64,000 nt of DNA from Streptomyces aurantiogriseus (GCF_014649375.1 NZ_BMSX01000037.1:1-64000); one strand, 5' to 3'. Positions 44,008-52,848 are shown, counted from the stretch's first letter. The notes: generated by a model not told the origin, from the letters alone. Translations and numbers: made by a program.

Positions 44008-44805
44008 ATGGACAAGACGATCGGTTCCGCAGCTGAGGCGGTGGCCGACATACGGTCAGGTTCCTCGGTGGCGGTCGGCGGGTTCGGGCTGTGCGGCATA
44101 CCGCGGGTACTGATCGACGCATTGTTCGCGGTCGGCGCGACCGATCTCGAAACGGTGTCCAACAACTGTGGCGTTGACGGGGCTGGACTGGGCGTCCTGC
44201 TCCGAGCGGGCAGGATCCGCCGCACCGTGTCGTCCTATGTCGGCGAGAACAAGGAGTTCGCACGTCAGTATCTGGCCGGTGAGCTGGAGGTCGAGCTGAC
44301 GCCGCAGGGCACGTTGGCCGAGCGGCTACGAGCGGGAGGTTCAGGGATTCCGGCGTTCTACACCCCGGCGGGAGTAGGCACTCTGGTCGCTGATGGCGGT
44401 CTCCCGTGGCGCTACAACGCCGACGGCTCGGTGGCGGTGGCGTCGCCGGCGAAGGAGACTCGGGGGTTCCGCGGCCAGGAGTACGTGCTGGAAGAGGGGA
44501 TCGTCACCGATTTCGCGCTGGTACGTGCGGCCAAGGGTGATCGGCACGGCAACCTGGTCTTCAACGCCTCGGCCAGGAACTTCAACCCGCTGTGCGCCAT
44601 GGCCGGCCGGATCACGATCGCTGAGGTCGAGGAGTTGGTCGAGCCGGGCGAACTCGATCCGGAGCAGGTGCACACACCCGGCGTGTTCGTACAGCGCGTC
44701 GTCGAGGTCGGCACAGCAGGCAAGGGAATAGAAAAGCGCACCGTCCGGGAGCGAGCCGCCGCCTCCCCCGTATCCGGCCCCGGTCACCAGCCGATGGAAG
44801 GTTGA
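44008..44805 (+). CDS. scoA: 3-oxoacid CoA-transferase subunit A
   Basis: 265 residues. GSSVAVGGFGLCGIPRVLID is the CoA-binding loop (GGFG-x-G-P) of subunit A, with ETVSNNCGVDGAGLGVLL and GRITIAEVEELVEPGELDPE as further family blocks. With subunit B it moves CoA from succinyl-CoA to acetoacetate or another 3-oxoacid. It is followed by scoB after 6 bp and preceded by 3-hydroxybutyrate dehydrogenase, making a ketone-body utilisation set. Confidence 0.94.
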   Translation: MDKTIGSAAEAVADIRSGSSVAVGGFGLCGIPRVLIDALFAVGATDLETVSNNCGVDGAGLGVLLRAGRIRRTVSSYVGENKEFARQYLAGELEVELTPQGTLAERLRAGGSGIPAFYTPAGVGTLVADGGLPWRYNADGSVAVASPAKETRGFRGQEYVLEEGIVTDFALVRAAKGDRHGNLVFNASARNFNPLCAMAGRITIAEVEELVEPGELDPEQVHTPGVFVQRVVEVGTAGKGIEKRTVRERAAASPVSGPGHQPMEG

Positions 44806-44811
44806 ACTGCA

Positions 44812-45444
44812 ATGGCGTTGTCGCGAGTTGAACTGGCGGCGCGAGTCGCGCACGAATTGGCCGACGGGCAGTACGTGAATCTGGGCATCGGTCTGCCGAC
44901 TCTCGTCCCCAACTACGTGCGGAACGGGGTGCACCTGGTGCTGCAGTCCGAGAACGGCATCCTGGGCGTGGGCCCTTATCCATATGAGGACGAGGTGGAT
45001 GAGGACCTGATCAATGCCGGCAAGGAAACGGTGACTGTCCTGCCGGGAGCGTCCTTCTTCGACTCGGCCTCCTCCTTCGGCATGATCCGCGGGGGCCACA
45101 TCGATGTCGCGGTCCTGGGCGCGATGCAGGTGGCCGCCAACGGGGATCTGGCGAACTGGACCATCCCCGGAAAGATGATCAAGGGCATGGGCGGTGCCAT
45201 GGACCTGGTCCACGGGGCGAAGAGGGTCATCGTGATGATGGAGCACACAGCGAAGGACGGCAGCCCCAAGATTGTTCCCGAGTGCACCCTGCCGCTGACC
45301 GGCAAGGGCTGCGTGCAGCAGATCATCACGGACCTCGCCGTCATCGACGTCACTGGTGAGGGCCTTGTGCTCCGTGAGACGGCACCCGGGGTCAGCGCCG
45401 ACGAGGTCCGTAAAGCCACCGGCGCCAACCTGCTCAGCCCGTAG
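44812..45444 (+). CDS. scoB: 3-oxoacid CoA-transferase subunit B
   Basis: 210 residues. YVNLGIGLPTLVPNYV and the catalytic glutamate Glu47 in LQSENGILGVGPYP form the CoA-thioester intermediate site; GGHIDVAVLGAMQVAANGDL is the standard central block. Partner of scoA. The pair ends the long rightward cluster; downstream DNA is decayed. Confidence 0.94.
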   Translation: MALSRVELAARVAHELADGQYVNLGIGLPTLVPNYVRNGVHLVLQSENGILGVGPYPYEDEVDEDLINAGKETVTVLPGASFFDSASSFGMIRGGHIDVAVLGAMQVAANGDLANWTIPGKMIKGMGGAMDLVHGAKRVIVMMEHTAKDGSPKIVPECTLPLTGKGCVQQIITDLAVIDVTGEGLVLRETAPGVSADEVRKATGANLLSP

Positions 45445-45573
45445 CCGGGACACGTCCTGCGCAATGATCCCCGACCAGGCAGCACCGCAGGTGCGGCGAG
45501 GCTGCGTGGTCGTCAACGGCCGGATTCGAGTCGCTCCGGCCAACTGCGGGGCCCTGTACTGGTCCGGCCGCCG

Positions 45574-45797
45574 TCAGGCCTCCCGGACGAGGTGGATCAG
45601 GGCGCTCGCGTTGTAGTCCGGGGCCAGCGGCAGCGGGAAGCCGTGGGTGAGCAGCACGGCGCCGTGGTGGAGGAGGCCGGTGGCGAGGTCGCGATAGCGG
45701 GCGCCCGGGCGAGGGCGCGCAGCGGCAGGGCGGGGTCGGCGTGGCCGTAGCGGCGGGCGCGGCGGGTGACGAGGACGGCGGCCTCGGCCGCGGACGT
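45574..45797 (-). pseudogene. Unidentified fragment joined to the TetR remnant
   Basis: After the TetR homology ends, minus-strand frames read ARRYGHADPALPLRALARAP and then LATGLLHHGAVLLTHGFPLP followed by LAPDYNASALIHLVREA and a stop at 45574. This does not belong to a TetR protein and I do not recognise it; it is probably the 3' end of another gene fused by deletion. Confidence 0.35.
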
Positions 45798-46398
45798 GTA
45801 GGCGATCTGTTCGGCACTGTGCGGTCCGTCTGCGCGGAACCACGCCGCGACGCCAATGCCCATGTCGAGGATCGCGTACGAGGCGAGCCGTGGCTACGCA
45901 ACGGTGACCTCACCCTCGGCGTAGCCCCGTTCGATGACGGTGCGCAGTCCCCGCTCGTTGGTCCGGCGAAGTCGCAGCACCTGGTCGCGGTGGGGCTGCT
46001 TCAGGTTCCCAATCTCGTGGTTGCCGACGAACGCCTGCTCACGGTGTGCCGCGTGGTAGCGCACATGCGCATCGACCATCTGCCGCAGTTGCCGGATCAC
46101 GTCGCCGCCGGCGTCCAGTGCCGCGTGCCGGTCGGGCGATCAGCGCCCTCATCGTCTCGATCATGATCTCGCCGAGCAGGGCCTGCTTCGAGCTCACGTG
46201 GCGGTACGGACTCGGGCCGCGGATGCCGAACGCGGCGCCGATGTCGGACATCGTCGTCGCGCGGTAGCCGCGTTCGGCGAACAGGCTCAGCGCCGCCGCG
46301 GAGATCGCCTGCGCGTCGACGGTCTGCCGCCTCGGCGGCACCTCCGCATCCCGTCCCGCCCAGTGCGACTCATCTTCGCCATGGAGCGCCTCAATCAT
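45798..46398 (-). pseudogene. TetR regulator paralogue, multiply broken
   Basis: Three frames must be joined: an N-terminus with MSDIGAAFGIRGPSPYRHVS (helix-turn-helix, with Pro where the intact paralogue has Leu), a middle VDAHVRYHAAHREQAFVGNH ending at a stop at 45894-45896, and LASYAILDMGIGVAAWFRAD. Each matches the intact TetR at 30017-30604 segment by segment. With two frameshifts and a nonsense codon it cannot be functional, so the divergent SDR operon at 46529 may now be unrepressed, unless the 30017 protein serves both. Confidence 0.8.
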
Positions 46399-46464
46399 GC
46401 GGCCGGGGATAGATACCTGCTACTGCTTGTTAGCCCGCTCACTGTGGCGTATCACGCAGGCCTC

Positions 46465-46470
46465 TTGACA
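46465..46470 (+). promoter_or_regulatory. Possible -35 box TTGACA
   Basis: Exact consensus TTGACA 59 bp before the SDR start; TTGAC and GTCAA (46479-46483) also form a short inverted repeat. No clear -10 follows at 17 bp. Confidence 0.35.
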
Positions 46471-46497
46471 GTTATATGGTCAAACGATCAAACTCCA

Positions 46498-46515
46498 AGC
46501 TAATGACCATTAGCT
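46498..46515. promoter_or_regulatory. TetR-type operator AGCTAAT-GACC-ATTAGCT
   Basis: A perfect 7-bp inverted repeat with a 4-bp centre just upstream of the SDR start codon at 46529. Its core GCTAA-TGAnnn-TTAGC is the same as in the operator at 29875-29898, as expected for paralogous regulators. Confidence 0.7.
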
Positions 46516-46528
46516 CATCAGGAGTAGC

Positions 46529-47269
46529 ATGACAGCCCGGCGTACCGCGCTCGTCACCGGCGCATCTCGTGGAATCGGCAGGGCCATCGCGGAGCGACTC
46601 GCGGCAGAAGGGTTCGACCTCACTCTGTCCGCTCGTACGGACGGGCCGCTCAAGGACGCCGCCGACGAACTGCGCGCCCACGGGCAGCGCGTGGAGACCG
46701 CGCCTGCGGACATGGCGGACCCGGCGGAGGTCGAGGCCCTCGCCGACGCACATCTCGAACTTCACGGAGGCCTCGACGTCCTGGTGCTGGCCGCGGGCAT
46801 GGGCGCGGGTGGCGAACTGTCGACGTATCCCCTGAACAGGTTCGACACGATGATGTCGGTGAACGTCAGGAGCGCGTTGCTGCTCACCCAGCGACTCCTG
46901 CCGGCGCTCCGTACGGCCGGATCGGCGCCGTCGGGACCAGGCGCGAAGATCATCGCCATCGCGTCGATCACCGGAGTCGTGAGTGAGCCGGGTCTGGCCG
47001 CCTATGGCGCCAGCAAGGCGGCCCTGATCTCCCTGTGCGAGTCGATCACAGTCGCCGAGGGCGGGCGGGGAGTGAGCGCGACGGCGCTGTCCCCCGGGTA
47101 CGTCGACACCGACATGGCGGCCTGGGTGCACGACCGGGTCGACCCCTCCTCGATGATCCGGGCCTCGGACATCGCGGAGCTCACAGTGGCACTGTGCCGG
47201 CTGTCGCGGCATGCCGCAGTGCCCAACATCGTGGTCACCAGGCCCGGAGAGACGCTGTGGCGCGCATGA
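46529..47269 (+). CDS. SDR-family oxidoreductase
   Basis: 246 residues, ATG preceded by AGGAG. TGASRGIGRAIAERLA (cofactor), LVLAAGMGAGG replacing the usual NNAG, and catalytic YGASKAALISLCESI are present. NAD(P)-dependent oxidation or reduction of a hydroxyl or keto group. It starts an operon with an acyl-CoA dehydrogenase (75 bp later) and an APH-like kinase, so the substrate is probably an acyl-CoA intermediate. The unusual LAAG in place of NNAG is worth noting but occurs in some SDRs. Confidence 0.9.
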   Translation: MTARRTALVTGASRGIGRAIAERLAAEGFDLTLSARTDGPLKDAADELRAHGQRVETAPADMADPAEVEALADAHLELHGGLDVLVLAAGMGAGGELSTYPLNRFDTMMSVNVRSALLLTQRLLPALRTAGSAPSGPGAKIIAIASITGVVSEPGLAAYGASKAALISLCESITVAEGGRGVSATALSPGYVDTDMAAWVHDRVDPSSMIRASDIAELTVALCRLSRHAAVPNIVVTRPGETLWRA

Positions 47270-47343
47270 CCACCGCCGGGGGAAACAGGGCCGGACGCGG
47301 CGGCCCGGGCAACGATCTGACGAGCCGGACGGAGTCACCGTAA

Positions 47344-48540
47344 ATGTCCTTCGATTTCTCTCTCACACCCCGAGTCGTGGAGTGGCGCGACCGGATCGCC
47401 GAGTTCGTGGCGGACGTGGTCGTCCCGCGTGAACAGGAGGCGTTCACGAACGGTGTGGACGACGCTCTGCGCCGGGATCTCCAGCAGGCGGCCAGGGCGG
47501 CCGGGCTCTGGGCGCCCCAGGCACCCGCGGACCTGGGCGGGGGCGGCTTCCGCTTCGACGAGGCGGCGGTCCTCCTGGAGGAGGCCGGCACCAGCCTGCT
47601 CGGCCCGCTCGCCCTCAACTGCGCGGCCCCTGACGAGGGCAACATCCACCTGCTGAACGTGGTGGCCACGCCGGCGCAGCGCGACAGGTACCTCGTTCCG
47701 TTGGTCAACGGCGACATTCGCTCCTGCTTCGCGATGACCGAGCCGCCGCCCGGCGCGGGCTCCGACCCGTCGGCCGTACGCACCCTGGCGACCAAGGTCG
47801 CCGACGGCTGGAGGATCTCGGGCGAGAAGCACCTGATCACCGGGGCCGAGGGGGCCGCGTTCACGATCGTCATGGCACGTGACGGCGGGAGTGACGGGGC
47901 CACCATGCTGCTGGTCGACACCGGCACGCCCGGCTTCACGGTGACGGAGCACGCCCGAACCATCGACTCGACCATGGTCGGCGGTCACTGCCGCGTGCTT
48001 TTCGAGGACGTCTTCGTTCCCGACGACGCCGTACTCGGCGAGCCCGGCAGGGGCTTCCAGTACATACAGGTCCGGCTCGCGCCCGCGCGCCTGACCCACT
48101 GCATGCGATGGCTGGGCGCCGCCCGCCGCGCACACGAGATCGCCCTGGGCCGGGCGGTCGACCGTGAGCTCTTCGGGCAGCGGCTGACCGACCTCGGGAT
48201 GGCGCAGCAGATGATCGCCGACAACGAGATCGACCTGGTCGCGGCGCGGGCGTTGCTGTGGCAGGCCTGCTGGGAGGTCGCCCAGGGCGGCAGGGGCACG
48301 GAGTCGTCCTCGCGCGCGAAGGTGTTCATCAGCGAGGCCGTCGGGCGTATCGTCGACCGGTCGGTGCAGTTGGCCGGGGGCCTGGGCACCAGCGAGGACC
48401 TGGTCATCGGCCGTATCTACGCCGACATCCGGGCGTTCCGTATCTACGACGGAGCCTCGGAGGCGCACCGGATGTCGATCGCGAAGCGGGCCGCGCGCCG
48501 GGCCGGTACCGCCGGACAGGGAAGCGGGGTCCGGTCGTGA
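47344..48540 (+). CDS. Acyl-CoA dehydrogenase (ACAD10/11-like)
   Basis: 398 residues, full length. EEAGTSLLGPLALNCAAPDE, CFAMTEPPPGAGSDPSAVRT, KHLITGAEGAAFTIVMA, RELFGQRLTDLGMAQQMIAD and the C-terminal IYDGASEAHRMSIAKRAARR are standard FAD acyl-CoA dehydrogenase blocks; the last is typical of the ACAD10/11 group. It introduces a 2,3 double bond or acts on a 4-hydroxyacyl-CoA. Its stop overlaps the APH-like gene by GTGA. Confidence 0.93.
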   Translation: MSFDFSLTPRVVEWRDRIAEFVADVVVPREQEAFTNGVDDALRRDLQQAARAAGLWAPQAPADLGGGGFRFDEAAVLLEEAGTSLLGPLALNCAAPDEGNIHLLNVVATPAQRDRYLVPLVNGDIRSCFAMTEPPPGAGSDPSAVRTLATKVADGWRISGEKHLITGAEGAAFTIVMARDGGSDGATMLLVDTGTPGFTVTEHARTIDSTMVGGHCRVLFEDVFVPDDAVLGEPGRGFQYIQVRLAPARLTHCMRWLGAARRAHEIALGRAVDRELFGQRLTDLGMAQQMIADNEIDLVAARALLWQACWEVAQGGRGTESSSRAKVFISEAVGRIVDRSVQLAGGLGTSEDLVIGRIYADIRAFRIYDGASEAHRMSIAKRAARRAGTAGQGSGVRS

Positions 48541-49586
48541 GCACCGATCTGCCCGGCCTGCCGGCCGCGAGCATCGAGAAGTGGTTCCAAGCGACGCTGC
48601 CGGATCTGCTGGACGGCGGCCCCTGGCACGCGGAGCTGATATCCGGCGGGCTGTCGAACATCACGTACCGCCTGCACCTCCCGCACGCGACCGTAATCCT
48701 CCGGCGGCCCCCGCTCGGCCAGGTTCTCCCGAGCGCACACGACATGAAGCGCGAGTACCGCATCCAGACCGCGCTGGCGGGGACCGGCGTCCCGGTACCC
48801 CGGACCCTCGCGCTCTGCACCGATCCCGACGTCCTCGGCTGCCCCTTCTACGTCATGGCCGAGGTGCCCGGGCAGATCATGCGCACGGCGGACGACACTG
48901 CCGGGCTCACCCCCGAGACGCGCTCGGCGCTGGCCGCCGGTCTGGTGCGCACCCTTGCGGACCTGCACGGTGTCAACCCGTCGAGCGCAGGTCTGGCAGA
49001 TTTCGGACGGCCCCAAGGCTACTGCGCACGGCAGATCGTCCGCTGGGGCGAGCAATGGCAGCGCTCGCACACCCGCGAACTCCCGGACATGGGCGTCCTC
49101 CTGAACAGGCTCTCGGAGCATGTGCCGACGCACTCCGAGGCCTCGATCGTCCACGGCGACTACCGTCTCGACAACACGATCGTCGACATGACCGAGTCGC
49201 CACGCATCGCGGGCGTGCTCGACTGGGAGCTCTCCACGCTGGGAGACCCCCTGGCCGATCTCGGCATGACCCTGACGTACTGGCACGACCACGGCGACAC
49301 GGACCGGGAACTGATCCCCGTGGCCGTGGGAGTCACCACGCAGCGAGGCTTCCCCACCAGCCGTGAAGTGGCGGAGAAATACGCCGCGTTGACCGGCCGG
49401 GACCTGAGCCTGCTGCCTTTCTACCTGGCCTTCAGCTCGATGAAGCTCGCCGTGATCTTCGAAGGCGTCCACGCCCGCTACATCCGCGGCCAGACGGTGA
49501 GCGAAGGCTACGAAGGCGCCGGCGCGGCGGTCCCGGTCCTGGTCTCGAAGGCTCTCCGCGAACTGCGCGCGCTCGCGGGGGCGTAG
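48537..49586 (+). CDS. APH-like phosphotransferase family protein
   Basis: 349 residues, GTG start coupled to the acyl-CoA dehydrogenase. The kinase fold shows HGDYRLDNTIVD (His206-x-Asp208, Brenner motif) and VLDWELSTLGDPLADLG (metal-binding Asp). Actinobacterial and mammalian ACAD10/11 carry this kinase domain, which phosphorylates 4-hydroxyacyl-CoA so that the dehydrogenase domain can eliminate phosphate; here the two are separate coupled genes. An antibiotic-resistance role is unlikely in this operon. Confidence 0.9.
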   Translation: MSTDLPGLPAASIEKWFQATLPDLLDGGPWHAELISGGLSNITYRLHLPHATVILRRPPLGQVLPSAHDMKREYRIQTALAGTGVPVPRTLALCTDPDVLGCPFYVMAEVPGQIMRTADDTAGLTPETRSALAAGLVRTLADLHGVNPSSAGLADFGRPQGYCARQIVRWGEQWQRSHTRELPDMGVLLNRLSEHVPTHSEASIVHGDYRLDNTIVDMTESPRIAGVLDWELSTLGDPLADLGMTLTYWHDHGDTDRELIPVAVGVTTQRGFPTSREVAEKYAALTGRDLSLLPFYLAFSSMKLAVIFEGVHARYIRGQTVSEGYEGAGAAVPVLVSKALRELRALAGA

Positions 49587-49885
49587 GCGGGGGTATGGCC
49601 GCGGGACGAACGCCTGCTCCCTGGAGCAGAAGCTCGCCGGAACCACGGGAATCCCCACCCCGTCAGCACCTGCGCGCCTACTACCGCACCCGCCTCGGCA
49701 CCTTCCGGCAGTCCCGTTCCCGGGGTGGGAAGGCGGTCACCCCGCCCTTCGGCGAGGTGACCGAGGAGGTCCGCCAGGTGTACGTCCATGACCGCTACCA
49801 GGCCATGACCGCCGCACTCGCCCGTTCCGCCCGCGGCCGCGTCAAGTGGGCCGTGGTGGACACCATCCCGGTCGCCGGGGTCTCG
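49587..49885. other. Gap after the APH-like gene
   Basis: A 98-codon plus-strand frame (49595-49891) contains YVHDRYQAMTAALARSARGR and looks weakly coding, but I recognise no family and it may be part of the decay seen from here to 51.8 kb. Confidence 0.35.
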
Positions 49886-50130
49886 TCATGAGGTGCAGAT
49901 GTTCCTCAGCCTGTCCACCGCCTTGTCGATCTTGCTGAAGTCCGGGCCTGTGTCGCCGTTCAGGATGGCCTTGTCGAGGTCCTCGGCCGCCTTGTCGACG
50001 TCGTGTTGTCATCCGACGTGGCGTCGATGGATTCGCCGGTCCGCGTGGGGTCCTCACCGCGTCACACCGGCCTGATGGATCGCCTTGATGCTGTCGGCGA
50101 TGGAGTCGGCGCTGCCGAGGCAGTGCAGCG
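49886..50130 (-). pseudogene. Broken small (possibly secreted) protein gene
   Basis: On the minus strand coding-like pieces follow each other in changing frames: CLGSADSIADSIKAIHQAG, then DPTRTGESIDATSDDN, then VDKAAEDLDKAILNGDTGPD and FSKIDKAVDRLRNICTS with a stop at 49886. Together they look like the helical C-terminal part of a small protein of unknown function with at least two frameshifts. No signal peptide was found because the 5' part is not recognisable. Confidence 0.5.
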
Positions 50131-50674
50131 CCGAAGCGTCAAGGGCAGACGCCGGTCCGGGCGGTACCCATCGATGAGGGAATTGACGGTGACGAAAGCG
50201 GACCTGAGAGGCCGAGGTACGGGGCTGCGCCGCCCCGTAGGCCAGCCTTCAGCCGCCCGGGTGACCAACGCGGCGATCCGGTGGCCGCTATCGACCGCCC
50301 AAGGGGCGGGGTGGCGCCTGGGGCTTTCAGGCGATCTTAGTCTCGCGCAGGATCCGGGGTGATGCGGGACTGGTCGCTCTTGTCCTCTCAACGGGCGCCG
50401 AGGTAGCTCTCCACGATCGTGCAGGATCTCGTTTTTCCCCCGCAGAAGGGCATCAGATCCGGGGCCGGGAAGAGCACGGGCTGGCCTACTGTCCGACGAA
50501 GGAAGGCCGCCGCCTGTCCGCCCCCTGGTCGGCCAACTGCAGCCCCCACGAAAGCGCTCAGCAGTACGCCCCGCCCGCAGCGAAAACCCTAGCCCCGCGA
50601 CTCAAGCAGCGCCCTCACGCGGCGGCAGAGAGGACCAGGACGGCGCCGAACGCCGCAAGGATACGCAGGTGACA
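50131..50674. other. Gap without a recognised gene
   Basis: No convincing ORF or structure. An open minus-strand frame at 50062-50391 has no family features. Confidence 0.5.
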
Positions 50675-51125
50675 CTACCGTGTCGCCGAATCGGCCTTGG
50701 GTACTCCGTCGCCCTCGCGGATGGTGCGGACTATCTGCAACGAGGCCTCTACCAAAGGGGAGTGGGGCGCACGCGCCACTAGCACCTGGCGTCGCCTCTC
50801 GAAGAAGGCAGGCGTCTCCTTGCCTGGAGCGAACCGCTGAGGTCCAGGGGCCGCAGTAGCTTCTGCGCCGTCAAGTACAGCCGCTTGGAGGCGGTTGACC
50901 GCGTCGCGCAGGACTACTGCGGTGACGGCGGCTTCCAGCTCAAGCTGGGACAGGCCCTTCTTCCTCAGGCCCATCTGGCTCCGCAGGGCCTCGGTCTGTA
51001 GAGCCTCCTTGTACAAGTCCGCGACCGCCTGCGCTGGCAACTCGCGGATCCAGCCCCGTCGTTCCAGGCGCGGATTCCGTCAAGGATCTCGATCAACATA
51101 CGGTGGAGCGTCCAGCGCACGTTGA
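50675..51125 (-). pseudogene. Hypothetical helical protein, frameshifted near its 5' end
   Basis: The stretch from 51040 down to the stop at 50675 encodes a coherent helical protein (DLYKEALQTEALRSQMGLRK, LELEAAVTAVVLRDAVNRLQ). Upstream, another frame reads HRMLIEILDGIRAWNDG and joins at WIRELPAQAV after a one-base shift near 51060, so the gene was longer. If translation starts at 51040 a 121-residue product is possible. Family not recognised. The base composition is slightly less GC-rich than neighbours. Confidence 0.45.
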
Positions 51126-51628
51126 TTCAGCGGTTCGGCCTCGAACGTCTGGGTTCTGGCTTTGTTAGCGGAACCTGACACCACTTGTCGCTCAGGGCCG
51201 AGAACGCCTTGTTCGGCATGCTCCAGCTCATCCCGAAGTAGATGACCGGGCCACTTGCATTGCCGATCAGAGGGCCGCTCGACCAGGGCGAGGTCTCTTC
51301 CTCGTCCTCGGTGATGTCGCACCACCGCTCAGGAAGCGCGGCGACGTAGGAGCGATGCGTTCGGACGGAGACTCCTCAACCTCACCGTCGTCCGTGACGC
51401 CCAAGGCCCCGGCGCCGCGCTGGAACGCCGGTTGCTCGACCATGTCCGACGGCTGATGTCCACGAAGCTGCGCATACTGGCGCGAGCGGTACGGCTTGCC
51501 GTCCAGCACAGCTTCTCGCCTCGCAGGAACACGGCGATGTGGCTGCCGCGTTCATATCAAGGCTGTTGCCGCCGAAGATCTCTGGCCCCGCTATGGCGAC
51601 ACACGCCTCATGACCTGCGCTGTACCAA
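51126..51628 (-). pseudogene. Degenerate unidentified coding remnant
   Basis: Pieces of coding-like sequence in different minus-strand frames: ALWYSAGHEACVAIAGPEIF then GGNSLDMNAA; RQYAQLRGHQPSDMVEQPAF; and RWCDITEDEEETSPWSSGPL then IGNASGPVIYFGMSWSMPNK. They read in order as one protein with several frameshifts, ending at a stop near 51125. No family recognised. Confidence 0.4.
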
Positions 51629-51783
51629 AGTGCCAACTATTTCGCTGATTCTGCGGCTCCGGCCGCTGAAGATACTTGGCATCAGTGCAGGTCGTGAACG
51701 TGGCCTGGTGCCAACTAGCTAGCCCGGTCACACCGACTGTAACCACAGACCTTAGTTGTCACATACCGAGGATAGTTGGCACC
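51629..51783. repeat. Cluster of TGCCAACTA repeats in both orientations
   Basis: AGTGCCAACTAT at 51629-51640, GGTGCCAACTAG at 51707-51718 and ATAGTTGGCACC at 51772-51783. The last two are an 11-bp perfect inverted repeat 55 bp apart, and the first matches the reverse complement of the third at 11 of 12 positions. The spacing resembles sites for a DNA-binding protein or recombinase. No protein gene lies inside. Confidence 0.55.
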
Positions 51784-51875
51784 GGGATTCTGTGGGATCA
51801 GGATGACGGCCGAGCTGACGTTTCCAAGGGCGTTGTGCGAGCGTGAAGGTGCGGGCAGCGCGGCTTGGCTCGGGT

Positions 51876-52745
51876 TCAGGACCCAAGGAACTCGAGTGCC
51901 CTTGCCACGAATTCATCGTGGTACTGGAAGATCCCCCCGTGTCCGGCATCCGGGTAGAGGGGGATGAGTTCGCTCCGGGGGAGGCGGGCGGCCAGGTCGA
52001 GTGTGTTGTGGCTGGGCACCATGCGGTCGTTCTCGCCGTTTGCCACGAGCACCGGTTGGCGAATCTCCGACAGGTCCGACGGCGCCTGGCGGCCCCATTG
52101 TCTGATGGCCTTCAGCTGGGCTCGGAACGCCGGCAACGAGATGTCCTTGTCGCGGTGGTGCGTACGCTCCTTCAGCCGTTCCAGGAAAGCCCGTCCCGCC
52201 CGCCGACCGCCCTCGGTTTCGGTGAAGAAGAGGGAGAGCTTGGGATCCTGGCGGGTCAGGGCGCCCTTGAGCGTGGCCTGGAGGGTGAGCGCCGGGACCT
52301 TGTCGATGCCGGGGCCACCGGCGGGGCCTGTGCCCGCCAGGATGACCTTGCGGATGAGGTGAGGTTCTTGTTCCGCGATGACCTGTGCGATGAAGCCGCC
52401 CATCGACAGGCCGAGCAGATCGACCTGGTCGAACCCGAGGGCTCGGATGAACAGCACCGCGTCGCGGGCCATCGCCTCGATCGTGTCCGGCGTGGAGCCG
52501 CTCGATTCGCCCACCCCGCGGTTGTCGAAGGCGATGACCCGGCGTCGTGCGGCGAGTCCGTCGACGACGCGCGGGTCCCAGTTGTCCAGGACCCCGGCCA
52601 GATGAATCAGGAGGATCAGCGGTACGCCGTCCTCAGGGCCGAGTTCCCGGTAGGCGAAGTCCTCGCCGCGGACGGACACGGAGCGGGTCGGCGCGTTCTG
52701 GTACGACGACGTCGAGAAGGACGGTGAATTCCGCGGTGTGTTCAT
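51876..52745 (-). CDS. Alpha/beta-hydrolase
   Basis: 289 residues. LLIHLAGVLDNWDPRVVDGL (oxyanion region), IAFDNRGVGESSG, the nucleophile GLSMGGFIAQV and the base DAGHGGIFQYH are the features of AB-hydrolase-1 esterases, epoxide hydrolases and haloperoxidase-like enzymes. No cap residues indicate which. Follows the MDR oxidoreductase at 52849-53853 by 103 bp and probably shares its promoter and TetR. A damaged paralogue lies at 56662-57414. Confidence 0.9.
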   Translation of the reverse strand: MNTPRNSPSFSTSSYQNAPTRSVSVRGEDFAYRELGPEDGVPLILLIHLAGVLDNWDPRVVDGLAARRRVIAFDNRGVGESSGSTPDTIEAMARDAVLFIRALGFDQVDLLGLSMGGFIAQVIAEQEPHLIRKVILAGTGPAGGPGIDKVPALTLQATLKGALTRQDPKLSLFFTETEGGRRAGRAFLERLKERTHHRDKDISLPAFRAQLKAIRQWGRQAPSDLSEIRQPVLVANGENDRMVPSHNTLDLAARLPRSELIPLYPDAGHGGIFQYHDEFVARALEFLGS

Positions 52746-52848
52746 GTCCAGGTCCTTCTGTGGCGAGTTTCAGGGCACTTCTCGTTGCCGCGGGTGGTGT
52801 CGTGCCGGCGCCCGCGGAGCGCCTCGACCGGTCGGCAGGACTGTTCCC

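Noticed and set aside
48537..49586. APH-like protein as an aminoglycoside-resistance gene
   Set aside because: Coupling to an acyl-CoA dehydrogenase and ACAD10/11-like sequence favour a metabolic kinase.
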